Source of the DNA: MGBC131033 sp910585655
GTDB lineage: Bacteria; Bacillota; Clostridia; Lachnospirales; Lachnospiraceae
NCBI GenBank assembly: GCA_949502025.1
Contig: CATBCG010000071.1
Span: forward strand, 62,001 to 126,000
DNA length: 64,000 nucleotides
Reading direction: 5' to 3'
Shown here: one piece after another, positions 26,808-35,839 of the stretch
Layout: each line of letters starts with the position of its first letter
Position numbering within the stretch: position 1 is the stretch's first letter
Made by a program: the position numbers and the translations under genes
The notes under the pieces: model-generated
What the model was told of the DNA's origin: nothing
Database searches by the model: none
Seen by the model: only the letters and a program-made list of their open reading frames with translations

Positions 26808-27776
26808 TTATAATTTTAACAGCGCTTCGTCTAGCTTTCCCAATACTTCTTCCGATACGCCTGGAAGCATTCCTTTGATTTGCCGCAGACTCATATGCCC
26901 TGCCATCGGATTTGCAGCCATCCCTTCTACCGCCGGAAAGGCTTCTAGCACCAGAGCTTTCGCTTCTGCGGACGCCAAAAGCTCGGATAAAACGGTATCA
27001 ATGCTGTATTTCCCGGTTCTGCCGTCGTTGACGCCATAAATCGTAAAATCTCCTAACCTATCGCGCAGCCAGCGAACACACATCGGAAACCATCCGGCAA
27101 AATCCGCATTCACATTGTCGCGAAAACCGCTGCTCGTCAACGTTTTTCCCAAGGAAAGCCCATGTACTCCGCTGCGGAAAATATGTAGTTCAAAATCCAC
27201 ACCGGCGGTATTTAATGCCTGGGCAAATGCCAACGGATGTGCCGGCGGCGTCACCTTGTCGTCCCTGGTACTGAAAATAAAAGACGGCGGCGTCTGGCTG
27301 TCTACGGATTCCACAATATCCGGGCAGTCTAAGGCGCGTAAGTCGCTGTGGATAATCCCCGGATATCCGAGTACCAGCGCATCCGGACGCTCCTCGCCAT
27401 GCGTCGCCACTGCTGCCGCCAGATGCCCGCCGCCGGAAAAGCCAATCATCGCTACCTTTCCCGGTGCAATATGCCATTCCTCCGTTTGATCACGAAGGTA
27501 CTTTAACGCCAGTTCGGTGTCCTTCATCGGATCTCCCATCACCGCGTCCGGCTTCTTTGTGACCGTCGTATAATCCAGGACAAACGCCTGATAGCCTTCT
27601 GCAAAAAAAGCCATTGCCACCGGCTCGCCCTCCCGTTCACTGCAAAAACGGAAGCCGCCGCCCGGCAGCACCAACATCGCCGGATAAGCGCTGATATTTC
27701 CCATTTCTTGGCTTGGCTCATGCAGGTATCCGGTCAATACGGCATGTTCCCCGATTGTTTTTTGTATTACCTTCAT
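26808..27776 (-). CDS. Alpha/beta hydrolase, acetyl esterase / xylan esterase type
   Basis: 322 residues from the ATG at 27776 (AGGGGAT upstream); the frame stays open farther but that part overlaps a repeat and has no family match. VLPGGGFRFCSEREGEP near 36-52 gives the oxyanion hole, GFSGGGH near 125-131 the serine nucleophile, and SGVHGLSLG the catalytic histidine. This matches the Axe/BD-FAE group of esterases that deacetylate sugars. The C-terminal 80 residues (from TIYGVNDGRTG) look like an extra helical domain, ending GMLPGVSEEVLGKLDEALLKL, reminiscent of small Clostridial add-on domains. It lies upstream of glgP by 60 bp. Confidence 0.8.
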   Translation of the reverse strand: MKVIQKTIGEHAVLTGYLHEPSQEMGNISAYPAMLVLPGGGFRFCSEREGEPVAMAFFAEGYQAFVLDYTTVTKKPDAVMGDPMKDTELALKYLRDQTEEWHIAPGKVAMIGFSGGGHLAAAVATHGEERPDALVLGYPGIIHSDLRALDCPDIVESVDSQTPPSFIFSTRDDKVTPPAHPLAFAQALNTAGVDFELHIFRSGVHGLSLGKTLTSSGFRDNVNADFAGWFPMCVRWLRDRLGDFTIYGVNDGRTGKYSIDTVLSELLASAEAKALVLEAFPAVEGMAANPMAGHMSLRQIKGMLPGVSEEVLGKLDEALLKL

Positions 27777-27811
27777 CTTTCTATCCCCTTTTTTCGTAAA
27801 ATTAAAGCCTA

Positions 27812-27918
27812 GTGAAAAAGAATTCCACTGATATAAATAAGAATCCTGCCCGGAGGGTTTTTTGTATGATAGGGAAGTTCGGAGAACTTTCCTATCATAT
27901 AAAAAATAGAGGCAGGAT
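27812..27918. repeat. Dispersed palindromic repeat, copy 3
   Basis: TGAAAAAGAATTCC at 27813, then a nested hairpin. ATCCTGCC (27843-27850) pairs with GGCAGGAT (27911-27918) and encloses TATGATAGGGAAGTTC / AACTTTCCTATCATA (27865-27899). No U-run follows on either strand, so it is not a simple terminator. The gap 27777-28052 holds no gene. Confidence 0.6.
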
Positions 27919-28052
27919 AACGATGTCTGCTGAAATCCTGCCATTCTACCCCGCGTCCAGCCATCGTTATGCCCGCCTTCTGGCACAGAGTATAGCACAA
28001 ACCCTCCCAGATGAAAAGGTTCACTTTTTCATTGTGAGACAGTTTTAAAAAA

Positions 28053-28646
28053 TTATTCCAATGCACCAAATTTAACAAGATTTTTAAACAGCACTGCTCC
28101 AATCCCGTTTCCTAAAAGCATCACGCCGAGGTAGAGAAACGCCTTCCCCTGATAGGCTCCTGCCAGATGGAAATAAAACATATCTGCTATAGAGTGTTCA
28201 AATCCGGACAGAATAAAGATCATCACCGGCGCAATAATAAAAAGATGGTTTTTTGCTTTGTTGAAATTGTCAATCGCCAAATACATCATCACACCGCAAA
28301 ATATCGCCAGTAAAAAAACGTTCCAGATCGTGTTATCCAGTTTTTTATCCACCAGCTCTGCCGTAGTGATATTCAAATGCGCCGCCTTAGCCAAAACCGC
28401 AGTCAGAAACGTACCGGCGAAATTTCCGGCAATGATAATCAGCATATCAAATAATTCCTTAGGGCTTTTGATAAAACCGATCTTTCCGGTATAAAGAGCG
28501 AAGCCCTGTGTGACTATCGTCAGCAGTCCAAACGAGAAAAGCAACGATCCGATTACCTTATTTTCCACGGATAAATAGACAATTCCCCCAATTCCAATCA
28601 TAAATCCTGCATAAATTGCTTTGATAAACAACTGCAGCTTTGCCAT
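28053..28646 (-). CDS. Formate/nitrite transporter family protein
   Basis: 197 residues, compact for the FNT family (usually 250-280) but with the six membrane helices and family motifs in place: GGIVYLS near 20, QGFALYTGK near 47-55, NFAGTFLTA near 75-83, FEHSIADMFYF near 149-159, LLGNGIGAVLF near 178-188. FNT channels move formate, nitrite or similar small anions. With fhs, folD and the cyclohydrolase in the window, formate import or release is a reasonable guess. AAGGGGG and AGGGAT precede the ATG. Confidence 0.85.
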   Translation of the reverse strand: MAKLQLFIKAIYAGFMIGIGGIVYLSVENKVIGSLLFSFGLLTIVTQGFALYTGKIGFIKSPKELFDMLIIIAGNFAGTFLTAVLAKAAHLNITTAELVDKKLDNTIWNVFLLAIFCGVMMYLAIDNFNKAKNHLFIIAPVMIFILSGFEHSIADMFYFHLAGAYQGKAFLYLGVMLLGNGIGAVLFKNLVKFGALE

Positions 28647-28828
28647 ATCCCTATGTACCCCCTTCTATTCTCTTCTGTTCCCGCTTTTGATTTTACCACG
28701 TTTTGGTCGGATATTCAATCCTTACTTGCTGCGGGATGTCTTATTTTTCACAACGTTGTTCCTTCACTGCCGACTTCAGCTTCCTTTCCTGAAAAATTAT
28801 ACTTGATAAGCAACCCACAATGTGTTTC

Positions 28829-28857
28829 TTGACAAATTCCCTTCCCTATGCTATTCT
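28829..28857 (+). promoter_or_regulatory. Promoter of the PadR/DUF2812 operon
   Basis: TTGACA (28829-28834) and TATTCT (28852-28857) with a 17-bp spacer, a near-consensus sigma-A promoter. A 19-bp palindrome follows 3 bp later, so the start region is well placed for repression by PadR. Confidence 0.8.
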
Positions 28858-28860
28858 TAC

Positions 28861-28879
28861 TATATCGAAGTTCGATATA
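28861..28879 (+). promoter_or_regulatory. PadR operator candidate, perfect palindrome
   Basis: TATATCGAA-G-TTCGATATA, a perfect 19-bp palindrome immediately after the -10 box and 79 bp before the padR start. Position and symmetry fit auto-repression by the winged-helix dimer. The rest of 28647-28957 holds no gene. Confidence 0.7.
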
Positions 28880-28957
28880 TCTGAATACGATAGATTGCAC
28901 TGTTATTTATTTTTTCTGCTTAGAGTCTACCCAACCGCCGGAATGTGAGGTGATAAT

Positions 28958-29341
28958 TTGAATTCCCATATAAAAAAAGTTTACATGCCAATGACAGAAA
29001 CCAGCTTCTATATTCTTTTATGCCTGCAGACAGAGGCACATGGCTACCGGATTGTACAGCAGGTAGAAGAACTGACTGATGGTGCTATTCGTATTAGTCC
29101 CGGTACGCTTTACGGAAGCCTCTCTAAAATGGAACGAGACGGTCTGATCCGATTTATCCGCGAAGAAGAAAAACGAAAGCTTTATAAAATCACCGTTCTG
29201 GGACAGGAAGTATTAAATCTGGAAATAAAGCGAATCCGGCGTCTCTGTCGGAATATAAAAGAATACCAGCTAAAAGACTATGAAGAAAAAATAGAAGCAA
29301 CTATGCTTCTTTCGCACAATGAAATAAGAAACAAAAAATGA
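28958..29341 (+). CDS. PadR-family transcriptional regulator
   Basis: 127 residues. The winged helix spans about 12-85 (ETSFYILLCLQTEAHGYRI, ISPGTLYGSLSKMERDGLI), as in PadR. The start is TTG at 28958 with GAGGTGA just upstream; an in-frame ATG at 28985 is an alternative. It is followed after 16 bp by a DUF2812 gene, a common pairing in Firmicutes in which PadR represses the pair. The ligand is unknown. Confidence 0.9.
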   Translation: MNSHIKKVYMPMTETSFYILLCLQTEAHGYRIVQQVEELTDGAIRISPGTLYGSLSKMERDGLIRFIREEEKRKLYKITVLGQEVLNLEIKRIRRLCRNIKEYQLKDYEEKIEATMLLSHNEIRNKK

Positions 29342-29357
29342 AAAGGAGGATGACAGC

Positions 29358-29912
29358 ATGAAAAACAACTATACCAAAACAGAAATCCGTTTCTTTACCG
29401 TACCAGAATGGCAAAAGGAACAAGACTATTTACGCAGGCAGCATCAAAACGGATGGAAGCTTCTCTCCGTCAATTTCTTAGGTGTCTACTTCTTTCAACG
29501 ATGCGAACCGGAGGACGTTGTTTACCAGTTAGACTACAACCTGGAAAAAAACAGCAACAGCACGGCTTATGTCCAGATGTTTGAAGACTGCGGCTGGGAA
29601 TATATCCAGGATTTTTGGGGTTACAGCTATTTCCGTAAACCGGTTTCCGAGATGAATGGGGAAGAAGAAATTTTTTGCGACGCCAGTTCCCGATCCAACA
29701 TGATCAAGCAGGTACTAAAGGGGCGTATTCTTCCTCTTTCTATCTTGTTCTTTTTTGTTCTCCTTCCACAATGTATCCTGAATTTTCTGGTTTATCATCC
29801 TTTCCAGCAGGTGATGGCCTGGATTTATGTCGGACTGATAGTGTTCTATTTATTCTTGTTTTCCTGGTCGGGATACCAGTTTTGGAAATTTGTAAAAAAA
29901 GATAACTTATGA
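29358..29912 (+). CDS. DUF2812 membrane protein
   Basis: 184 residues. The N-terminal 105 residues match DUF2812 (IRFFTVPEWQKEQDYLRRQH, YFQRCEPEDVVYQLDY-like text, GWEYIQDFWGYSYFRK). Two membrane helices follow at about 125-148 and 153-176, with a short basic tail. GGAGG lies 8 nt before the ATG. The family is usually encoded next to PadR regulators and its function is unknown; a membrane stress-sensing or partner role is possible. The stop codon lies within a short dispersed sequence TGAAAAAGAATTCC. Confidence 0.85.
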   Translation: MKNNYTKTEIRFFTVPEWQKEQDYLRRQHQNGWKLLSVNFLGVYFFQRCEPEDVVYQLDYNLEKNSNSTAYVQMFEDCGWEYIQDFWGYSYFRKPVSEMNGEEEIFCDASSRSNMIKQVLKGRILPLSILFFFVLLPQCILNFLVYHPFQQVMAWIYVGLIVFYLFLFSWSGYQFWKFVKKDNL

Positions 29913-29937
29913 AAAAGAATTCCCAAAAAACATCCAA

Positions 29938-29973
29938 GAAGAGGGGCTGCTGCAAAAGCGACAGTCCCTCTTC
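29938..29973. terminator. Terminator between DUF2812 gene and glpK
   Basis: AAGAGGGGCTG (29939-29949) pairs with CAGTCCCTCTT (29962-29972). It sits between two convergent genes. T-rich stretches lie beyond it on both strands (TATATTTCTT on plus, GTTTTTT a few bases farther on minus), so it may serve both. Confidence 0.65.
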
Positions 29974-30037
29974 TATATTTCTTCCAATACATTTGCTCTA
30001 ACGTATCCCCCCAGCAGAACAACGTCCGTATGCCTTC

Positions 30038-31528
30038 TTATTCTTCCCAAGCCTTTGCCCGCTCTACCGCTCTCCTCCAATTCCGAAGCAGCCGCTCCCT
30101 CTGCTCGGTATTCATATCCGGCTGATACTCTCTCGCCTGTTTCCAGTTTTTCTTTAATGCTTCTTCGTCCGACCAGTAACCGACAGCCAGTCCAGCCAGA
30201 TAAGCGGCTCCTAAAGCAGTCGTTTCGATACAAGTTGGCTTTTCTACCGGAATCCCCAAAATATCCGACTGAAACTGCATCAAAAAGTGATTGGCAGATG
30301 CCCCGCCATCTACTTTAAGACCAGAAAGTGTCAGTTCTAAATCCTGCTCCATTGCCTTTAACACATCGACTGTCTGGTAAGCGATCGCCTCTAGTGTCGC
30401 CCGAATCACATGCTCTTTTTGGGTGCCGCGGGTAATGCCTACCATCGTTCCTCTGGCATATTGATCCCAATGAGGCGCTCCCAGCCCGGTAAAAGCCGGT
30501 ACGATATAAACGCCGCCGGTATCCGGCACGGATCTGGCATATTCTTCGGATTGCGCTGCAGTGCGGATCATCCGCATTTCGTCCCGCAGCCACTGAATCG
30601 CCGCCCCGGCTACGAATACGCTGCCTTCCAGAGCATAAATCCGTTCTCCCGGTCGGCTGGCAGCAATCGTCGTCACCAAGCCGTTCCTAGAAAGAATCGG
30701 TTTGCTTCCGATGTTCATTAACAAAAAACAGCCTGTCCCATATGTATTTTTTACTTCGCCTTTTTCAAAACAGCACTGCCCAAACAAAGCCGCCTGCTGA
30801 TCTCCGGCAGCTCCGGCAATCGGAATTTCCCCGCCCAGCACAGACTCGTCCGTATAGCCATATATCGTACTGCTTGGCTTTACCTCCGGCAGCATACATT
30901 TTGGAATCTGCAGCCGCTCTAACATCGTATCATCCCATGTCAGCGAATGGATATCAAACAGCATAGTACGAGAGGCATTGGTATAATCGGTAACAAATAC
31001 CTTCCCCTTCGTCAAATTCCAAATCAGCCATGTGTCTACCGTACCAAAGAGCAGTTCCCCGCGCTCCGCCCGTTCCCTTACCCCCGGCACCTCGTCTAAA
31101 ATCCATTTTAGCTTACTGGCAGAAAAATAAGCGTCCGGCTGCAGCCCGGTATGCTCTCGGATATAATCCGGGAAGTCTCCTTTCATCAACTCATCTAGCA
31201 TATATGCGGTCCTCCTGCACTGCCAGACAATCGCATGATAGACCGGCTCTCCCGTCCGCTTGTCCCAGACAATCGTCGTTTCTCTCTGATTGGTAATACC
31301 AATCGCCGCAATATCCGCCGCGCTCACTCCATGCGCCGCCATCGCTTCCGTCGCTACACTAAGCTGAGACGACCAAATTTCCATCGGATTATGCTCTACC
31401 CAACCCGGCTGTGGATAAATCTGTGTAAACTCCTTCTGTGCCACACTGCAGATTTCCCCTGCCTCATTAAATAAAATACAACGGGAACTGGTCGTTCCCT
31501 GATCCAAAGCCATTATATACTTTCCCAT
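30038..31528 (-). CDS. glpK: Glycerol kinase
   Basis: 496 residues, standard length. ALDQGTTSSRCILFN at 6-20, GITNQRETTIVWDKRTGEP near 75-93 and the C-terminal signature GGASANHFLMQFQSDILG are all those of glycerol kinase. It phosphorylates glycerol to glycerol-3-phosphate in the cytosol. The start follows GGAGGT. It lies 14 bp after folD, and no glpF, glpD or antiterminator gene is nearby. The placement in a folate-enzyme string is unusual but could be accidental. Confidence 0.95.
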   Translation of the reverse strand: MGKYIMALDQGTTSSRCILFNEAGEICSVAQKEFTQIYPQPGWVEHNPMEIWSSQLSVATEAMAAHGVSAADIAAIGITNQRETTIVWDKRTGEPVYHAIVWQCRRTAYMLDELMKGDFPDYIREHTGLQPDAYFSASKLKWILDEVPGVRERAERGELLFGTVDTWLIWNLTKGKVFVTDYTNASRTMLFDIHSLTWDDTMLERLQIPKCMLPEVKPSSTIYGYTDESVLGGEIPIAGAAGDQQAALFGQCCFEKGEVKNTYGTGCFLLMNIGSKPILSRNGLVTTIAASRPGERIYALEGSVFVAGAAIQWLRDEMRMIRTAAQSEEYARSVPDTGGVYIVPAFTGLGAPHWDQYARGTMVGITRGTQKEHVIRATLEAIAYQTVDVLKAMEQDLELTLSGLKVDGGASANHFLMQFQSDILGIPVEKPTCIETTALGAAYLAGLAVGYWSDEEALKKNWKQAREYQPDMNTEQRERLLRNWRRAVERAKAWEE

Positions 31529-31542
31529 ACCTTATACCTCCA

Positions 31543-32397
31543 TTACGAGTTCCGCAGCCTTGCCTCTAGTACATGTTTTGCCAGAACAGACGTTGTGACG
31601 GTGCCGACGCCTCCGGGTACAGGCGTAATCGCCGCCGCTTTACCGGCGGTCTCTACCGAAGCAAAGTCTACGTCACCGCAAAGCGTCCCGTCTTCTGCTA
31701 CGTTGATGCCCACATCTACGACCACTGCCTGCTCTCCTACATGCTCGGCAGTCAGCAGCTTTGCTTTCCCGGCAGCAGCAATCAAAATCTCGGCTCTCTG
31801 ACACTCTGCCGCAAGATCTTTCGTCCTGGTATGACAGACTGTAGCCGTTGCATGGCGGTTTAGTAACAGCAGCGCCAACGGCTTTCCAACGACCATACTT
31901 CGACCGACGACTGTCACACGTTTTCCGCTTAGTTCTATTCCGGCATAGTCTAGCAGTTCCAGGACTGCCTCCGGCGTGCAAGGAGCAAAACCATCCGCTT
32001 CGCCTGCCATTACTTTCGCCTGATTCATCGGGCTGATACCGTCCATATCCTTAGCCGGATCGATGCGGCGCTCCAGCTCTTTTTCCTTTAAATGTGCAGG
32101 AAGCGGACGAAGCAGCAATATACCGTCGATTTCCGGATCGGCGTTAATACGGTCAAACTCCTGGTAAAATCGTTCCTGGTCAATATCCCCCGGATAAACA
32201 TATTCCTGATGGGAAATTCCAATCTTATCCATCCGCTTCCCGGCTCCGCGTTCATAGGAAATCTGATCCGGCTGCTCTCCTACCCGCAGAATCGCTAACT
32301 TAGGAGGGCGCTTTCCGGCAGCCGTCAGTTGTTCCACCTCTTCGGTCAGTCTTTTATTAAGAGCCGCTACGACCTCTCTACCTTTGATAAGTTCCAT
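31543..32397 (-). CDS. folD: Bifunctional methylenetetrahydrofolate dehydrogenase/cyclohydrolase
   Basis: 284 residues if translation starts at the ATG at 32397 (MELIKGREV, the usual beginning). An ATG seven codons earlier is possible, and neither has a good ribosome site. The signatures are complete: PPKLAILRVGEQPDQISYERG, GILLLRPLPAHL near 92-103, KDMDGI, GRSMVVGKPLALLL near 165-178, and PVPGGVGTVTTSVL near the end. The protein interconverts methylene-, methenyl- and 10-formyl-tetrahydrofolate in the cytosol. It follows the cyclohydrolase gene and precedes glpK. Confidence 0.95.
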   Translation of the reverse strand: MELIKGREVVAALNKRLTEEVEQLTAAGKRPPKLAILRVGEQPDQISYERGAGKRMDKIGISHQEYVYPGDIDQERFYQEFDRINADPEIDGILLLRPLPAHLKEKELERRIDPAKDMDGISPMNQAKVMAGEADGFAPCTPEAVLELLDYAGIELSGKRVTVVGRSMVVGKPLALLLLNRHATATVCHTRTKDLAAECQRAEILIAAAGKAKLLTAEHVGEQAVVVDVGINVAEDGTLCGDVDFASVETAGKAAAITPVPGGVGTVTTSVLAKHVLEARLRNS

Positions 32398-32511
32398 CAC
32401 ACAAACGACCGGCTGCATGTAAACAAGGCTTAAACAAAGCGTCGGTCTTCCTCCTTCCCTGTCATACTCTCGTTTTTATTTCGTAGTAAGTTCCTGCTTA
32501 TGACGTAATCG

Positions 32512-33156
32512 TTATTTTCTCTTAACATCTGTCCCTAACAACCGGCTCTTTACCACCTCAAATACCTGCTGACTCCGTTCGGCTCCTTCTTGGATCAAGG
32601 CTTCTGCCCGTTGGTTTAATTCCTCTGCCTGTTCCCGGTTCTTCATCAGCTTTGTATTGATATATACGTTTAAGGACGCTCCCTGCAGAGCGGCTTCCAA
32701 AAGCTTTGCACCCACGCCTACATCACTGATCGCCAGAACGGAGCCTTTGACAGATAACTCCTCTTGAAGCCGGATAGCTTCTACGGCTGTCTCCATTATA
32801 CGGAGCGGCACCAGACTGGCTTCATACAACGCGCCTTCCATAACCTCTTCCTTATGCGCCAGCTCCTCCGGAGTTCCTTTTGGCAGACCATATGCCTTAG
32901 AAAGCGGCTCAAACACAGCGGCGTCCTCCTCGATCAACTGAAGAAGCTTTGTCGTCAGCCGCTCCGCTTCCTCTAAGATTCGTTCGATATCCGGCTGGTA
33001 TTCGGCATATTTTTTCTTTCCGGACGTCAGGTTCCCTACCATAGACGCCAAAGCCGTCCCAATGGCTCCTGCCAAGGCACTTGCTCCCCCGCCGCCTGGG
33101 ACGGGAGCCTTGGAAGATAAGGCTTTAATAAATTGCAACAACGTTGTCTCCTGCAT
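32512..33156 (-). CDS. Cyclodeaminase/cyclohydrolase family protein
   Basis: 214 residues of the FTCD_C family, all-helical. The N-terminal PVPGGGGASALAGAIGTALASMVGNLT at about 17-43 (motif PGGGGASA) is diagnostic. Stand-alone members act as methenyl-tetrahydrofolate cyclohydrolase (FchA) or formiminotetrahydrofolate cyclodeaminase. Its place next to folD supports a folate role; the presence of two cyclohydrolase activities is typical of amino-acid-fermenting or acetogenic Clostridia. AAAGGAG precedes the ATG. Confidence 0.9.
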   Translation of the reverse strand: MQETTLLQFIKALSSKAPVPGGGGASALAGAIGTALASMVGNLTSGKKKYAEYQPDIERILEEAERLTTKLLQLIEEDAAVFEPLSKAYGLPKGTPEELAHKEEVMEGALYEASLVPLRIMETAVEAIRLQEELSVKGSVLAISDVGVGAKLLEAALQGASLNVYINTKLMKNREQAEELNQRAEALIQEGAERSQQVFEVVKSRLLGTDVKRK

Positions 33157-33197
33157 CTTACCATTCTCCTTTTGACGTTCGTATTTTTTGTTCCTGA

Positions 33198-33884
33198 TTA
33201 TTCTTTCCCGACAATTTCATTTTTATTTTTGTAAATATGCCCCTCTGGTACATACCCTCTGACCATCGAAAGCGGATAAATCTGGCAGTTTCGTCCAACC
33301 ACCGTTCCCGGATTTAACACACTGTTACAGCCTACTTCTACATAGTCTCCGAGCATTGCCCCTACTTTTTTTAATCCCGTTTCCAAACAAGCGTTTAAAG
33401 CCTTTCCGTCGGCAGGAACCCGAATCGTTACTAACGTTTTATCTGATTTGACATTGCTGGTAATCGAACCCGCTCCCATATGCGCCTTAAAGCCCAAAAT
33501 CGAGTCTCCGACATAATTGTAATGCGGCACTTGAACAGAATCAAATAAAATGACGTTTTTTAACTCCGTAGAATTCCCGACTACCGCATGTTCTCCGATC
33601 AATGCCTTTCCACGGATAAACGCACAATGCCTCACTTCCGCTTCCTTTCCGATGATACATGGTCCGTTGATACAAGCAGTCGGCGCCACTTTTGCCGATT
33701 TTGCCACCCAGATATCCTCTCCCCGCTGTTCATATTCTTCTGCGGGCAGCAAAGCTCCTAACCGCTTGATTTCCTCCCCGATGCCAGGAAGTGCCTCCCA
33801 GGGATACCGAAACTGTTTGAAATACTCTCCTGCCAATGTTTTGCTTAAATCGTATAACTGCGCTATCGTTAGCTGTTCCATCAC
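33198..33884 (-). CDS. Left-handed beta-helix (hexapeptide) protein, GlmU-like
   Basis: 228 residues. An N-terminal helical part (1-50) is followed by hexapeptide repeats from about 58 to 210 (VAPTACINGPCIIGKEAEVRH shortened here to its start VAPTACINGP; VGNSTELKN; GAMLGDYVEVGCNSVLNPGTVVG). It resembles the C-terminal acyltransferase half of GlmU and sugar-nucleotidyltransferase-like proteins, but lacks the uridylyltransferase domain. It sits right after glmS, 112 bp downstream, so a link to amino-sugar metabolism is plausible though not shown. The start is GTG at 33884 (GGAGAG 7 nt upstream) or the adjacent ATG. Confidence 0.8.
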   Translation of the reverse strand: MMEQLTIAQLYDLSKTLAGEYFKQFRYPWEALPGIGEEIKRLGALLPAEEYEQRGEDIWVAKSAKVAPTACINGPCIIGKEAEVRHCAFIRGKALIGEHAVVGNSTELKNVILFDSVQVPHYNYVGDSILGFKAHMGAGSITSNVKSDKTLVTIRVPADGKALNACLETGLKKVGAMLGDYVEVGCNSVLNPGTVVGRNCQIYPLSMVRGYVPEGHIYKNKNEIVGKE

Positions 33885-33941
33885 TGTTTTTCTCTCCTTC
33901 CCTCTTTTTCTCTCTAAAGCTCCCTCCGGTTTTTATAAATT

Positions 33942-33958
33942 TTCCGGTATGTCCGGAA
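33942..33958 (-). terminator. Short hairpin after glmS, weak terminator candidate
   Basis: TTCCGG (33942-33947) pairs with CCGGAA (33953-33958), followed on the minus strand by AATTTATAAAAA. The stem is short and the U-tract poor. Confidence 0.35.
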
Positions 33959-33996
33959 CGATTGGACTTTGAAATAGTTCAAATGGATCGATTTTC

Positions 33997-35823
33997 TTAC
34001 TCCACCGTCACCGACTTCGCCAGGTTCCGCGGCTTATCGACGTCAAAGCCTTTTCCGACTGCTACATAATAGGACAGAAGCTGAAGCGGCACAATGGCAA
34101 GCGATACAGTAAAATAAGGGCTGGTTTCCGGAATATAAATCACCAGATCGGCGCATTGTTCCACCTCGGTATTCCCTTCATTGGTCAGAGCCAAAAGCTT
34201 TGCTCCACGACTTTTTACCTCTACCATGTTGCTGATTGTCTTTTTATATAGCTGCTCCTGCGTCAAAAGTCCTGTAACCCAGGTGCCGTCCTCAATCAAG
34301 GCAATCGGGCCATGCTTTAATTCTCCTGCCGCATAGGCTTCGGAATGGATATAGGAAATCTCTTTTAGTTTGAGTGAACCCTCCAGGGAGGCGGCGTAGT
34401 CCAAGCCGCGTCCGATAAAAAAGATATCCTTTGCTGCCACGTACTGCGTTGCATAATATTGGATGTTTTCTTTGTCCTCCAAGATTGCCTGTACCTGTTC
34501 CGGCAAAACGGTAAGCTGTTCCATTAACTGTGAATATTGCGGAGTGGTAATAGTGCCTCTGATGTTGGCAAAATACATCGCCAGCATATAAAAGGCGACG
34601 AGCTGAGTGCTGTAGGCTTTGGTCGTTGCTACAGCGATTTCCGGTCCTGCCCAGGTATACATACAATTATCTGCTTCTCTGGCAATGCTGCTGCCCACGA
34701 CATTGACGATACCAAGCGCCCTGGCACCCCGCTTTTTTGCCTCCCGGAGCGCTGCCAGAGAATCTGCCGTCTCTCCGGACTGACTGACGATAATCACCAA
34801 CGTATCCTTTGTCAGCAGCGGATTACGGTAACGGAATTCACTTGCCAAATCAACCTCAACCGGAATTCCTGCCATCTGCTCAAACACATATTTGGCAGCC
34901 ACTCCCGTATGATACGCCGAACCGCACGCTATAATATCTATTTTTTGAATCTGTTTTATCTCCTCTTCGGAAAGCCCGGTTTCCGATAAATCCAGCACTC
35001 CGTTTTTGATTCTTGGATGGATCGTATCCCGCAGCGCCTTTGGCTGCTCGTAGATCTCTTTTAACATAAAATGCTCGAAGCCGCCCTTTTCCGCCGCTGC
35101 AATATCCCAGTCAATCGTTGCCAGTTCTTTGGTAATCTCTTCAAAATCCTGATTGTAAAAATGGATCGTATCCCGACCAATACGGGCAATCTCTCCATTT
35201 TCCATAAAATAGACCTCTTTGGTATATTTTAAAAAGGCTGGCACATCCGAAGCAATAAAGTTTCCCTCCGGCGAAACACCTACCACCAGAGGACTGTCCT
35301 TTCTGACGGCAAAGTATTCATCCGGAAAATCGGCAAATAAAACACCTAGCGCATAGGAACCTTCCAGACGGCTGACTGCACGCTCAATCGCTGCCAGCGG
35401 ATCTCCCTCATAATAATAATCAATGAGCTGTACAACCGTCTCTGTATCCGTTTCCGTCTGAAACTGATAGCCCTTTTCTGTCAGATATCCTTTTAGCTTC
35501 TGATAATTTTCAATAATTCCATTATGGACAATCGTAATCGTCTCATCCGCATTGAAATGAGGATGAGAATTCATATCCGACGGCGCGCCATGCGTTGCCC
35601 AGCGTGTATGCCCGATGCCCACGGTTCCCTTGACCTGACTTCCCTCTCCGGTCAGCTCCCGCAGCACGGAAAGCCTGCCCCGCGCCTTGGCAATCTGGAT
35701 TTTTCCGCCGTCAAATACCGCGATTCCTGCCGAATCATATCCCCGGTATTCCAGCTTTGACAACCCGTCTAATAAAATCGGAGCAGCTTGCTGCTTTCCG
35801 ATATACCCAACAATTCCACACAT
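33997..35823 (-). CDS. glmS: Glutamine--fructose-6-phosphate aminotransferase
   Basis: 608 residues from the ATG at 35823, which places the catalytic Cys at position 2 after Met removal (MCGIVGYIG); an upstream in-frame extension belongs to the leader. The N-terminal class II amidotransferase domain (1-220) releases ammonia from glutamine, and two SIS domains (about 285-600; SQSGETADSLAALR, CGSAYH) bind fructose-6-phosphate. It makes glucosamine-6-phosphate for peptidoglycan. AAAGGAT lies 10 nt upstream. The leader carries two hairpin units instead of a recognisable glmS ribozyme. Confidence 0.97.
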   Translation of the reverse strand: MCGIVGYIGKQQAAPILLDGLSKLEYRGYDSAGIAVFDGGKIQIAKARGRLSVLRELTGEGSQVKGTVGIGHTRWATHGAPSDMNSHPHFNADETITIVHNGIIENYQKLKGYLTEKGYQFQTETDTETVVQLIDYYYEGDPLAAIERAVSRLEGSYALGVLFADFPDEYFAVRKDSPLVVGVSPEGNFIASDVPAFLKYTKEVYFMENGEIARIGRDTIHFYNQDFEEITKELATIDWDIAAAEKGGFEHFMLKEIYEQPKALRDTIHPRIKNGVLDLSETGLSEEEIKQIQKIDIIACGSAYHTGVAAKYVFEQMAGIPVEVDLASEFRYRNPLLTKDTLVIIVSQSGETADSLAALREAKKRGARALGIVNVVGSSIAREADNCMYTWAGPEIAVATTKAYSTQLVAFYMLAMYFANIRGTITTPQYSQLMEQLTVLPEQVQAILEDKENIQYYATQYVAAKDIFFIGRGLDYAASLEGSLKLKEISYIHSEAYAAGELKHGPIALIEDGTWVTGLLTQEQLYKKTISNMVEVKSRGAKLLALTNEGNTEVEQCADLVIYIPETSPYFTVSLAIVPLQLLSYYVAVGKGFDVDKPRNLAKSVTVE

Positions 35824-35839
35824 ATTATCTATATCCTTT

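Noticed and set aside
27777..28052. N-terminal extension of the esterase or a small gene
   Set aside because: The open frames run through the palindromic repeat, lack ribosome sites, and the esterase has a well-placed ATG at 27776.
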